Shown here piece after piece: positions 1 to 10,200 of a DNA stretch of 64,000 nt. Below the pieces are notes generated by a model that ran no database searches, had not been told where the DNA came from, and worked only from the letters and a program-made list of their open reading frames with translations. Position 1 is the stretch's first letter. Each line of letters starts with the position of its first letter. The DNA lies in NCBI GenBank assembly GCA_015680685.1, contig MNCI01026473.1, positions 756,399 through 820,398 of the forward strand, in the 5' to 3' direction. The position numbers were made by a program, and so were the translations under genes. The DNA is from Gnetum montanum. Taxonomy: Eukaryota > Streptophyta > Gnetopsida > Gnetales > Gnetaceae.

Positions 1-159
1 TTTCATTTTGTGTTTGTGTCCCAATTTTGTCATATCCACTATGGCATGAATAAATTTCTAGTTAGTCAATAATCCCATATCTATCCACTATGTATTCAAT
101 TGAGCTTGTTCCTCACTTTCTTTAACTCGAGGACGAGTTTTTACTCAGTCGTGGGGGTA
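1..159 (+). mobile_element. 3' internal end of a forward Ty3/gypsy element (element 1F)
   Basis: Non-coding tail of an LTR retrotransposon whose body lies left of the window. Positions 124-159 carry the inverted repeat AACTCG-AGGA-CGAGTT, a short spacer and the G-rich purine tract GTGGGGGTA that abuts the LTR start. The same block precedes the 3' LTRs at 36339 and 55441, so it is a family hallmark and the likely priming site for plus-strand DNA. No coding frame is supported. Confidence 0.85.
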
Positions 160-879
160 TGATGAAGCGCTATATAGTCGATGCGTCGACTAGGCCGCGT
201 ATATGGGGCCCCATATACGCGGCCACGTCGATGCGGCCCTGTCAACATAGCCTTCTTTGTGTTGACGTGGCCCTGTTTACACAGCCACCTATCCTGGCTT
301 ATAAATAAGAGGGCCTTCCGCCTCATTTAAAAAGCTTCGAGTAGTTGTAGCGAAGCCCTTGCATTTTATTTTCGTAGGAGTTAGATTATTTTCCCAAGTG
401 CATGCCCGTAGTGTGATGCTTGTAATTGTACAACACCTTTATTCGAGTGTGATTGTACGACTTAATCACGAGCATTTAAGTGTGACTACTTGGTAACCCA
501 GTAGCATACCTAGGATCTACTCTTGGTAATCCTAGTAGTAGTCGTGCACGAGGTCCAAGATGTGTATAGATGATTAAGGAATGGATGCTCATCACACTTA
601 GGATAGCTTAGACTTCATTTCCTATTACTCGTTAGTTTAATCAATATTATTTTCCATTGTCTCTAGGAGTAGCACTAATTTAGGATCACATCATACGCCT
701 CACTCGAGACTAAACCATACGTGACAAGGCAAATACTAGTCCAGGTGGGAAGACAGCGAACTACAATCAACGTGTAACTATCTAGATACCACAACTAGCC
801 TATCCACGGAGTTCGACCGGATCATGCGTGAACGCTCATATTCGTATGGTTGAGTGTAGGGGTATCTAACCGCTCATCA
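160..879 (+). repeat. 3' LTR of element 1F
   Basis: The 720-bp LTR begins TGATGAAGC and ends CGCTCATCA. U3 carries a perfect 32-bp palindrome at 193-224 and further GTCGATGCGTCGAC-like inverted repeats. TATAAATA lies at 300-307. The 3' end contains the block TATGGTTGAGTGTAGGGGTA shared by every LTR of the family in the window. To its right is antisense gag of another element, so this element inserted into that gag. The left copy and matching target duplication are outside the window. Confidence 0.88.
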
Positions 880-3260
880 GGTGGTAACTGAGTGGGGTGT
901 TGCTGAGTAGGGACGGCAGGAAAAGGTGATGGAGGATAGTAAAGATGTGGGCCTTCCCCCCTGGGTGATGGAGATTGTAGTCGAAAATATTCCAGGGGGT
1001 GGTTGTAATTCTGAAAGGTTGCGTGACTGGAAGAGTCCCGTGGAGAGACTGGTTACTGAACGTAGTACCCATAGGGATCTGGCTATCGGTAAGGGTACTA
1101 TTGCCTTGGAGGTGGCATCCCCCATGCTTGTGGGTGCTGCCACTGCTGAAAGTATTTGTAAGGTTGCGGTGGCACTCCACTTAGATAATATCCTTGCTAC
1201 TAGTGGAACTGCCTAGGGTTGCCTTGTGGGTAAGGCAACCTTCGGGGTGTTTGCCTCTTGGCCAAGCAAGGATTCAACGCATACACCCCAGACTCTTGTA
1301 GATGTGACACCATGGGACAACACCCTTTAGGATGTTTGTATTAGCATATGTTACATTCATCATCTACCTCTGTGTCAGAGTCTACAACCTATTCTGCTAC
1401 AACAACTTTGCCCTTACTTTTATGGTGGGCACGTTCAGCTTCTTTCTTCCTATGCCAATCACGATCATTACCTTGCTCTTTGGACTGCTCTGTGATCTTC
1501 AGAACACTTTCAAATTTTTCATCCAAAGAGTCCCACATCTTTTCAACCTTTGTCGATATTTTAGAGGAAAATTTTTGTAGGGGTAAGGTTTTTCGGTTCA
1601 CTGCTACATCCAGTGGTGATTCCTCCTCATCTTCACAAAATCGGACCTCTCTCTTTCTGATGGAGGGATCCCAATTAAACTCATTTACACTTTCCTTCTT
1701 TCTGAGTTCCCCCTCTTCTTTAGCCACTTACTCAATTAGGCGCTATAGTTGATGGACCCTTAGTTCTGATAGTCACCTTGGACATACACGCCAAGGGCCT
1801 TTCTAGTTTCAAAGTGGAGCCCATCAATGATATGGCAAAGCTGTGCCCACTAAGAGTAGCCATGACCAGGGCATCGATGCAACAATGAGTAGTATCTGCT
1901 CATGGCTGCATCCAAGGGTTCATGACTACCTTGCTTCCACCCTTGGATTTGGCATCTTAGGTTCACCACTCTGGAGTAGGTTTGATACTTATCGTTGAAG
2001 ATCTCCAGCATCGTACTCCATCTTCTGATTGATTTTGGTTCCAAAGACCAGTACTAGCTCTCTGCTTCTTTGATGAGTGTGCGAGGGAATAACTTAAGTT
2101 TTTGCCAATCATTATCGATGTTCTGCAGGGTGCAAGCATCATGAAACGCTTGCAGGTGAGTTTGTGGATCACAATTGTATCCCCCTTCAAATCTGGGGAT
2201 GTTGTTCATGTCAATGCGTTTGATCCGGCTATCTCTCAAGTGCTTGCTGGGTATATGAACTAACTTGGCGATATGGAGCATGCTTTGAGTCGCCAACAAT
2301 GGCTCATCCGAGTCATGGTCCTACTGAAGGCCATGATGTCTATGAAAATCTTGACTGCCTCTCCTTTCATGATGATGAGCCTCGCGTGATTGGTCATGTG
2401 CTTCCTCACATTGTTCCCTTTGGTCCTTATGACCACCATCACCTTTCTCCTTTCTACCATGGTTATGATCAGAGTTTGAATTGGATGAAGGTAGAGGGGA
2501 GAGAGAAGATGGAGAAGAGGGAGAGGAATTGCCATCGCCCTGGTGTTAATCTCCCCCTCTACTCTGATGGCAGTCTCGATCTTCCTACCCATCTTTGCTT
2601 GTGTCGTGACCTCTCCTATGTGACCCTCCATCCTCTTGGGGATCTCGGTCACTTGATTGCTTGTTTTGGATGATGGACTAAATGATCTGATGCCCCAGAG
2701 GAAGTTCGGCTGAATGGGAATCGTGAAAGATAGGTTTCCCATCGTCCTGTAGCCCCTGCAAGAATAAGGGGTTATTGAACTATTTCCCCTTCATGTGTTC
2801 ATACTGTTTTGCCTGCTGCTGGTCTCATACTCATTGGGCCTCAGTGGGACGATAGTCCTGGTAATCATGGTCCACCATGACGTACTCCACATCGTAGTCC
2901 TGGATGCCTAGTCTGGCAAGATTGTGAAACAACATTCCATGAGCTAATTAATCAGGCGGTAGTATGATATTGCCTTCCATGTCCCACCAGCGCAGATGTT
3001 CATCCTGATGTAGGATGAAGGTGAAGTTAGGGACATATTCATTTAGGTGCGTGTATACCACCCAACATTCTTGTGGCACCTGTGGGTTGGATCCATCTTG
3101 TCTATGAGAAGGGGACATGTTGGATATTAGATGATCCACTAATTGGTGTACCTTACTTTTTACTTAGTCTGCCTAGCATGCATAGATTTTACTATCTTAG
3201 GTTCATTCCAACGACGTGAATGATAATTTTGCTAAGGTTAAATGGCGCATGTAAGACTAA
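880..3260 (-). pseudogene. gag of a reverse Ty3/gypsy element (element 1R), broken
   Basis: Reverse-strand pieces follow gag order. The N-terminal piece near 3139-2948 contains VPNFTFILHQDEHLRWWDMEG, here in a form shared with the copy at 47583. The capsid core lies at 2299-1850, with motifs such as NNIPRFEGGY and WSTMLEIFNDKYQTYSRV. A charged segment is at 1727-1389, a zinc-knuckle remnant near 1330 (CNIC-stop-YKHPKGCC), and the Pro/Gln/His-rich tail runs to 880. Several stops and frame changes make it non-functional. It is cut at 880 by the LTR of element 1F; its pol would lie beyond the window's left edge. Confidence 0.85.
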
Positions 3261-3263
3261 CAG

Positions 3264-3281
3264 TCCCCAACAACAGCACCA
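3264..3281 (-). promoter_or_regulatory. degenerate primer-binding site of element 1R
   Basis: Read on the minus strand directly after the LTR end, the sequence TGGTGCTGTTGTTGGGGA matches TGGCGCCGTTGCCGGGGA with a few changes. That form is complementary to the 3' end of plant tRNA-Asp(GUC). The changes look like C-to-T decay. Confidence 0.75.
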
Positions 3282-3282
3282 A

Positions 3283-4179
3283 TGATGAGCGGCTAGGTAC
3301 CCCTACACCCAACCATGTGAATCATGGGTGTTCACACACGACTCAATCGAATTTCATAGACTGTAAGAACTTTGCATACACCAAACCCTAACTAGCAAAA
3401 CCTTGTGTTAAAACGGTCGTTGTCTTCCCAACCTCACTTGTGATGTTCTGATTGTAATGGTTAAGTGAGATCGAGGCAAATGATTTTTATGGCTTTTTCA
3501 CTTTATCTTCTAGCATCTAATTCTTGGAATGGAAAGTAAGGAATGGAATATTACGTAATCTATAATTATCCTAATCTATATCTTAACTCTTCCTAGCATA
3601 AGTATCCAATCCCATCTTCCGTGCACATCCTGAGCACCTCCTAACCACTACTAGGTTACCAGACGGTAAGCGTCGCTGGGTTGCCAAGTGTTGGGTTTAC
3701 TTTCGAGATAGTCGTACTTATGGTTTCTATGAACTATAAAAGAGCGATGGCAATTAAAGTAATATCAACGGAAACTTAAGGAATTATTACAGCATAGAAA
3801 TATTAAACTATTAAATGCATCAAATGACTAAGTCCAATTGCTGCAAGGAATGCTTGAAAAGCTCGTCTTTATTGTCGTTTACGCCAATGGGCTTAGGTAC
3901 ATCAGCGCTCAAATAAAGAGTCAGACACCTTTCTTACACCTACTACAGGCACTTGGAAAATATTCTAACTCTCACGGAAACAAACTGCATGGAGCCCACT
4001 TATTTATAGGCTAAGTGTGGCGGGAGCCCACTTATTTATAGGCTAAAACAAGCTACGCGTAAATGGGGCCACATCGACTCATGGAGGGATGTGTCGACAG
4101 GGCCGCGTTGATGCGGCCGCGTATACGGGGCCCCATATACATGGCCTAGTCGACGCATCGACTATTTAGTGCTTCATCA
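3283..4179 (-). repeat. 5' LTR of reverse element 1R, with duplicated TATA box
   Basis: 897-bp LTR in reverse orientation. On the minus strand it starts TGATGAAGC at 4179 and ends CTCATCA at 3283, followed by the primer-binding site. Its U3 shares the palindromic GGGGCCCC/GTCGATGCG region with the LTR at 160-879. A 23-bp segment holding the TATA box (TATTTATA on the + strand) occurs twice, at 3991-4013 and 4023-4045. It abuts a forward LTR fragment on its outer side, so the element inserted inside an older LTR. Confidence 0.87.
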
Positions 4180-4289
4180 ACGTGTAACGATCTAGATACC
4201 ACAACTAGCTTGTCCGCGGAGTTTGACCGGATCATGCGTGAACACTCGTATTCGTATAGTTGAGTGTAGGGGTACCTCACCACTCATCA
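4180..4289 (+). repeat. 3'-terminal fragment of an older forward LTR
   Basis: This 110-bp piece aligns with 770-879 and ends CACTCATCA. It starts exactly where the reverse LTR of element 1R ends, which is the signature of that element inserting into a pre-existing LTR. It is not followed by a primer-binding site, so it was the outer end of a 3' or solo LTR. The rest of the host LTR lies left of the window. Confidence 0.8.
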
Positions 4290-4336
4290 ATCATGGTTTC
4301 ATCAACATATTTTTGTACATTGCTTGATCATGGTAT

Positions 4337-4430
4337 GAGGTATTAGCCTAGTGGTAAGAGTCTTGGCCTATTAACTCTAGGTCACAAGTTTTATTCTATT
4401 CAGCAACACTAAGTTATAGTTTCATTTTTT
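4337..4430 (+). repeat. tRNA-derived SINE copy 1
   Basis: Contains an RNA polymerase III box A-like TAGCCTAGTGG (4344-4354) and a weak box B-like stretch near 4380. The body matches the copies at 5001, 6141, 63369 and 63529. Non-coding; degenerate. Confidence 0.6.
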
Positions 4431-5000
4431 GGAAGCACATGTCTAGACATTCTAAGATACAAGGACAATGGTATACTTGGTGGAGTTAGTGGTTACTTTG
4501 AAATTAATTTGAACATAGTTGTTAGACTTGAACTACATATTTGGTTGCTTAAATGATGAAACATATACACTATGTTCACAAACTTGAGAACCCCAGAAGA
4601 TGCATGGTGTAGAGGGAGCCTCCCAACATATGTTGTTTTAGGCCTTAGATATGCCTAATTTGACCATGACCACAATGGTGCACATGAACCTTGCCAAGTG
4701 AAGGTTTTCATAGTAATAATACCATTTGTGATGCTCTTGAATACAACTTATTGAATAGTTTGTTGATAGAAACTTTGGCATAAAATTTGTACCATGTTGC
4801 TTGGGGTTAGTCACATTATCCTTATTAGGGAAGAGAACAAGTATGTAGAATTCCATGCATTAGGAAACTCCTAAGTAGAGTAGAGAGAATGTTGGCAATG
4901 GTATGGAATATGGCAAGGTCAATAATCCACTACATAGTTTGAAAAAAATCATTTGTTTGCCCAGACCTTGCTTTGATGTGTAACTCCTATTTGATTAATA
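4431..5000. other. AT-rich spacer, no gene seen
   Basis: No recognisable coding frame, RNA or repeat beyond the flanking SINE copies. The 72-codon open frame at 4638-4856 on the minus strand has no recognisable content. Confidence 0.5.
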
Positions 5001-5118
5001 GTGAGGTGTTAGCCTAGTGGTAAGATTTTTGATTTGAAAATTCCAAGTCATGGGTTCAATTATGGTAGGTAATACTAAGTTATAAAGTTCTGATTGGATT
5101 ATATATCTTGGGGGGAAG
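5001..5118 (+). repeat. tRNA-derived SINE copy 2
   Basis: The best preserved of the eight copies. Box A is TAGCCTAGTGG (5010-5020) and box B is GGGTTCAATTA (5052-5062), at about tRNA spacing. A tail with TATATATCTTGGGG follows and is shared with the copies at 62470 and 62983. It would be transcribed by RNA polymerase III and mobilised by a LINE, which is known for SINEs in general and inferred here. Confidence 0.7.
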
Positions 5119-5824
5119 GTCTTATGGTAGGACAAGCTCATCACAAAATGCTTGGGGAAGTTTTTCTTAAAGCAGTTTCCCTATTGTGCTAAGGTCTAGG
5201 GGCACATGTAAGGGATTGGTTTAGTAGGGGGCAATGATGGTCTTTCATGCTAATAATAGACATGCCCAATTCACCAAAATTCTTGGTATCCTTAAAAGAG
5301 ATAGCCCTCCTAATTAAGCCCATGATGATACATTGCATTTTGTTTCAACAAACCACGGACAATGGATCTTATGTCTTTATAGGCAATCCTTTGTCAAAGT
5401 AAGGGATGGAACCTTATTTGGAGGTTGCATTATCAAGCAAAGATGAGGTTTTTTGCTTTGCTGTTGGCTTGTCATGCAGTGCTTACCTAGGAAAAACTCT
5501 AATGATGGGGTTTTGCCATGGCCTTCCAATGTATTCTTTGTTATAAGTAGATTGAAACTGCAATAGACCTTTTCAGGAAATGTTTATTTACAAAGGCTAT
5601 AGGTTGATTTGTGCACATGTAGATTGGGATCTTTATGGGATTAGTGTTGGACCATGATTATAGAAGGACCCATCATTCAAAGTCGCTTGCATAAGATTTC
5701 ATTATGGGTAGAGGTCACCTGGGAGATTTGGCTTGAGTGAAATGCTTGCACTTTTTTGTGCAAAGTGCTTAAACTCTCCCTATAAATGCATCTCATAAGC
5801 ACTCGCCAACTTTCACTTGTGGAA
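5119..5824. other. spacer, no gene seen
   Basis: No supported coding region. Moderately AT-rich decayed sequence between SINE copies 2 and 3. Confidence 0.45.
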
Positions 5825-5939
5825 AACATCCATGAATTACAATGACAACATTTAACACTCGTGACTCCAATTACCGAAATTGAACCCATGACTTAGAGCT
5901 TTCAAATTAAGTATCTTACCACTAGGCTAATACCTCATT
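5825..5939 (-). repeat. tRNA-derived SINE copy 3 (reverse)
   Basis: Reverse complement of the same SINE. Box B appears as TTGAACCCA near 5880 and box A as CCACTAGGCTA at 5919-5929, followed by the ATACCTCA head. Confidence 0.65.
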
Positions 5940-6140
5940 GTTACATGACTATTTTTTGGTTTTTGGTTTCAATGCCTTATAGGAATGCTTGGGGCTTTTT
6001 GATTGGTTTGGGTGTTCTTCTATTTTGTTGGAGGATCTGTTATCCTCCACAATGACACTGCTGTTGTAATTGCTGATTTAGGGGTTTGCCTTGTTATTTA
6101 CCTTTAAAAAAATAATTATTTTGGGGTTTTAACACCCAAC

Positions 6141-6255
6141 AATGAAATGTTAGCTTAGCAGTAAAAATTTTGATTTAAAAGCTTCAAGTCATGGGTTCAA
6201 TTTTAATAGATTATAAAATTGTAATTGCACTACATCTCACAATATATTATATCTA
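6141..6255 (+). repeat. tRNA-derived SINE copy 4
   Basis: Head AATGAAATG, diverged box A TTAGCTTAGCAG near 6150, and box B GGGTTCAATT near 6193. More diverged than copy 2. Confidence 0.6.
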
Positions 6256-7282
6256 TATTGCAATTATTTTCTCCATGGTCCTTGTTCTTCCGAGACACTT
6301 AAAGCTCTTCCATTTATCTTGAAGATGAAAATTTAATTTACATGGATAACCATGGTAACATTGTGGAATACGTGAATATACGTATGAATATTTTAGATTT
6401 CAACTTTTGGAGAAGCAATAATTATAGAACTAACTGGATGGAGATTAAGGGGCACTTGTGAATGCACATGATAAACGCGTGTTCCAAATCGTCAATATTT
6501 AGTTGAAAAAAATATTTAGTTGATAAAGGCGTTTTCCAAATTTTCTATTAGCGAAGAGCAAACACACAAACAGTCCCTAGATAGTGTTGTGTTGTCAAGA
6601 TTGGTTTAAAAATTGAAAATGCAGAGACCGTCGTAAGAGACAGTTCCAGTTGCCAGCTTTGACAAGAAGCAAGGGACGGAACAGCAGCTGCAGAATATTA
6701 GGTCAAATTGGAGCTCCAGCTACCATAAAGGAAGAGCTGGCACATGGCATATTCTTTTACCCATCACAGGGCGATGAGATCAGGAGAATCAGCACTAAAT
6801 ATCGGATACGACAACAGGCGTAGCGGACAGACTTTTTTCTTCCATTTAGCTGCAATTCTCTGGTCGCTGGATTCTGTTGCCACGATTGACCAAGAAAGGA
6901 AGGAAGGTAGCCAGCGTCACAGTCGCTATCGCTGCCAGAGTCTACTAGTGTGGCTGCTTCGGACAGACAGACACAGGCGGAATTGTCCAAGCATGGCAAA
7001 ACTATTAAACAAACATAAAACCTGGCATTCATGGCGCAGAAGCGCCCTAAAAATAATCGGTCACGCCTCGTCGTCACGTGTTCGTGCATTTGATAAGCAC
7101 GATGAGCTTGGCCTTGGCCGAACGTTTTTGCAGCTGAATAACGAAAATGGAAATGGGAGGCAAGGTTTTGATGCGCTGTTGATCAATCTTGAAAACCTCG
7201 CCCAAAGCTCAGAGAAATGTACTGTAGCAGGTAGCTTGAGAGTGTCGTATATTTAAGTCTCTATGTGATGCTCCGCTGAATA
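6256..7282 (+). promoter_or_regulatory. 5' flank and probable 5' UTR of the ExAD-like gene
   Basis: From about 6600 the sequence becomes GC-richer and loses repeat similarity up to the start codon at 7283, as expected of a promoter/5' UTR. A TATA-like TATATTTAAG at 7247-7256 is too near the ATG for a normal leader, so the true start site is not resolved. The open frames of 170 codons (+ strand, 6744-7256) and 110 codons (- strand, 6757-7089) have no domain or motif and are treated as chance frames in GC-richer DNA. Confidence 0.5.
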
Positions 7283-10200
7283 ATGTCGTCGCCGCCGCCG
7301 CAGTTGTCGAAGTGGTGTACCTGGGCGTCGGCGTCCGTGCAAGTTCAGTTAACAGCGACGGCATTTCTGCTGGCTCTTGTGTGGATTTTGCAGACCTATT
7401 TTGCGCCGTCGTCGCTTTTGCAGTTCAATAATGGCGGAGCCGTCCTAGTGGAAGATGAAGGCGGTCATGGCGACGCCGTTTGGTACCGTAACGCTCCGTG
7501 GAAGCCGCACATTGCGCGGTGGCTGTCCGACTGCAACGATCATGTTGAGTTCGTTGCGTTTAATGAAAGCATCGGCGGCCTGGAATGCCTCAATAAATGC
7601 AGCAACCATGGCGTCTGTAATCGTCAGCTGGGACAATGCCGCTGCTTCCATGGTTACCAAGGTAAGCGTGCTTGCTTCGGCTTATGCTTGTGTTTATGCC
7701 TGATTCGCTTTTTTGCTTCTTCTCTGCATTTTTACTTCTCTGAAACATTATTTCTTCGTATTTTCGGTTGAAGAAGCTCCCTTGTACTTCGTACTTTTCT
7801 CATTGTTATTTTTCAACAACTTGCTGACCTAAAATTTCTATGTTTCATGTTACGCGTGATTATTTTGTACTTGTAGTATGTCATTTGAGGACATTGATAC
7901 CTCCTATCGTTGTTTCTGCAATGTCTTCGGTAGTCTTAGCAAATATCGAAGCCATCCACCATATTCCGTGATTGCTGTAAACCTAATTTTTGGTCTTAGA
8001 TATTTTTTTACAAATATCTCATGCAAAAACCAATACTTACAACCAATTCTAAAAAACCTTCGCTTTGATAGAAAAAGGACGGACGAGACCTTGTCCTCTT
8101 AGAAGTATCCTGTTAGGTTTTCACTTCCTACAAGAAGCATCCGCAAACAGAAAAAGGTTAAAAAACCTGAAGAGGGATACATTCAGGGCTATAGCTGAAG
8201 CATGAGCTGTTCAATGATGTCAACTTGACTGATAAAGGGAGAACATTAGCTGAAGAATCTCTGACATTAACCATATTATATCGAAATTTCCAAATAGCAT
8301 AAAGAATAAGGGGATGAAAGCAACTCCAAGTGTAAAGCAAAAATCCTTGAAGTTGAGGAGTATCACCAAATAAAGCTTCTTCTAACTTTGGTTTAAAACC
8401 ATGTAAATACAAACTGCACCACGACCAAGAATGGGGGAGTTTATTTGATGGACCCTGACGTAATTGTAAGAAATGTGATGTGCATGCTTGCTCACAAATT
8501 CAGATATAAGTAGCCCTAACTTCTGGGCAATAAATATTAAGAATTTGATTTTAAGTTTGCTTTATATTTTTTATGCTTTAACATTGTCTCTTTGCAGAAC
8601 TCATGTTTGAGAATGTGTTTAGCTGCCGCTGCTTTGATATATGAATTTCATGTGTAGTCTTTTTCATTTTGTCTCCATCTTTTTAGTCTTCATAATAGTG
8701 TGTTACTACTTAAAAGCGTTGTTTTTGGCACAGGGAAGGATTGCTCTGAAAAAATAAATCTTCAATGTAATATTGGAGTTTCTGTAGAAAAACCAAATGG
8801 CCATTGGATTGTATCTATTTGTCCTGCCAAATGTGATACAACACGAGCATTTTGCTTTTGTGGAGAAAACACAAAGTACCCTATGCGTCCAGTTGCAGAG
8901 GCTTGTGGCTTTCAGAATAAGTATGCTTCTTTTACTTAACTGAGGGGATTTACTTTCATGCTTATTTTTCTTCTTTTAAAGTAATTATTCTATCTTCATT
9001 GTTTGGTATCATTTTTACAGTTTCATCAAGCTCTGGTAATCTAATTTTATAGTTGGTTAGTGAATTGTCAGTTAATTGGTCTGAGCCAGACACTCAGATA
9101 TTTACACGTGATAAAAGCATACGAGGGTGGTGTAATGTGGACCCCCCTGAAGCTTTGAAGGGAAATGCTTTGTATAAAGAACAATGTGGATGCCTATATG
9201 ATGGGCAATCGGGCCTGCTTTGCGAGATTCCAGTTGAGTGTAGTTGTATTAACCAGTGTTCTGGAAATGGATATTGCCATGGTGGATTCTGCCAGGTGAA
9301 TTTCCAAGATTTTTTTGTTGTTATTTCCCTTTTTCCTATGCTTGAGGTATTAAGAGATTGGCTGGAGTTGAAACCTGAACCAGCTGATTATTTTACATAT
9401 CTACTTATGTCTTGTGCAAGTCCGAATACCTTTTTATCATTAAATACATTATTATTTATTAATTTTATGCTCAACTTGTCCTTAAAATAAACAGTGCAAG
9501 GAGAGTTGGTATGGAATTGATTGTAGTATCCCTTCGGTGTCTTCCCCTCTTGATGAGTGGCCCCATTGGCTTCAAGCCGCAGAGATTCGCTTACCAGACA
9601 AAACATTTCAAGATCATGAACAAGGTTTGAGGGCAGTGGTGAATAAAAAGAGACCACTTATATATATTTATGATTTGCCCCCGGAATTCAACAGCCACCT
9701 TCTTGAGGTGGGTGATACTGAACCATGCCTTTCAAATATCCACATCCTTATAAATGAAAGAAACATGTTTTATGGCAGCATGTCTGCAACACGGATCTAT
9801 TTTCTTTATGCAGGGTCGACATTTTAGGCTTCACTGTGTGAACAGACTTTACAGTGTTGAAAATGCCACAATGTGGACTGAACAGCTGTATGGTTCACAG
9901 GTTTGTTTTCCTTATATATCTGACCCACATTTAAGATGTTGATAGTAATACATACTGCTTCGTAGTTTATAACCTTGATATATGCAGTATTCTGAACCAG
10001 GGAGAGTGAAATGTGGAGATCAGATAGGTTAACAAATTAGTTTTTTGTTATAATTCATTTGTTTATAACTGTATAAAATCAATTTGAGCTTAACACCCTT
10101 TTCTTTTTAATCTATACAGATAGCTTTGCTTGAAAGTCTTTTATCTAGTTCCCACCGAACAACAAATGCAGATGAAGCTGACTTCTTTTTTGTACCTGTG

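Noticed and set aside
866-1216. Three overlapping frames on both strands of about 90-105 codons
   Set aside because: Shadows of the Pro/Gln-rich tail of antisense gag; the real reading is the broken minus-strand gag.
5001-5118. Functional tRNA gene
   Set aside because: Box A and B are present, but no cloverleaf can be drawn from the flanks and the sequence recurs with a common tail, so it is a SINE.
6744-7256. 170-codon open frame before the ExAD-like gene
   Set aside because: No domain, no similarity I can recognise, and an equally long frame on the opposite strand; best explained as GC-richer promoter/5' UTR.
9021-9060. Alternative acceptors for exon 3 at 9020, 9030 and 9052
   Set aside because: The 9020 and 9030 sites run into an in-frame stop and 9052 gives the wrong frame; the AG at 9059-9060 restores the frame with a sensible protein.
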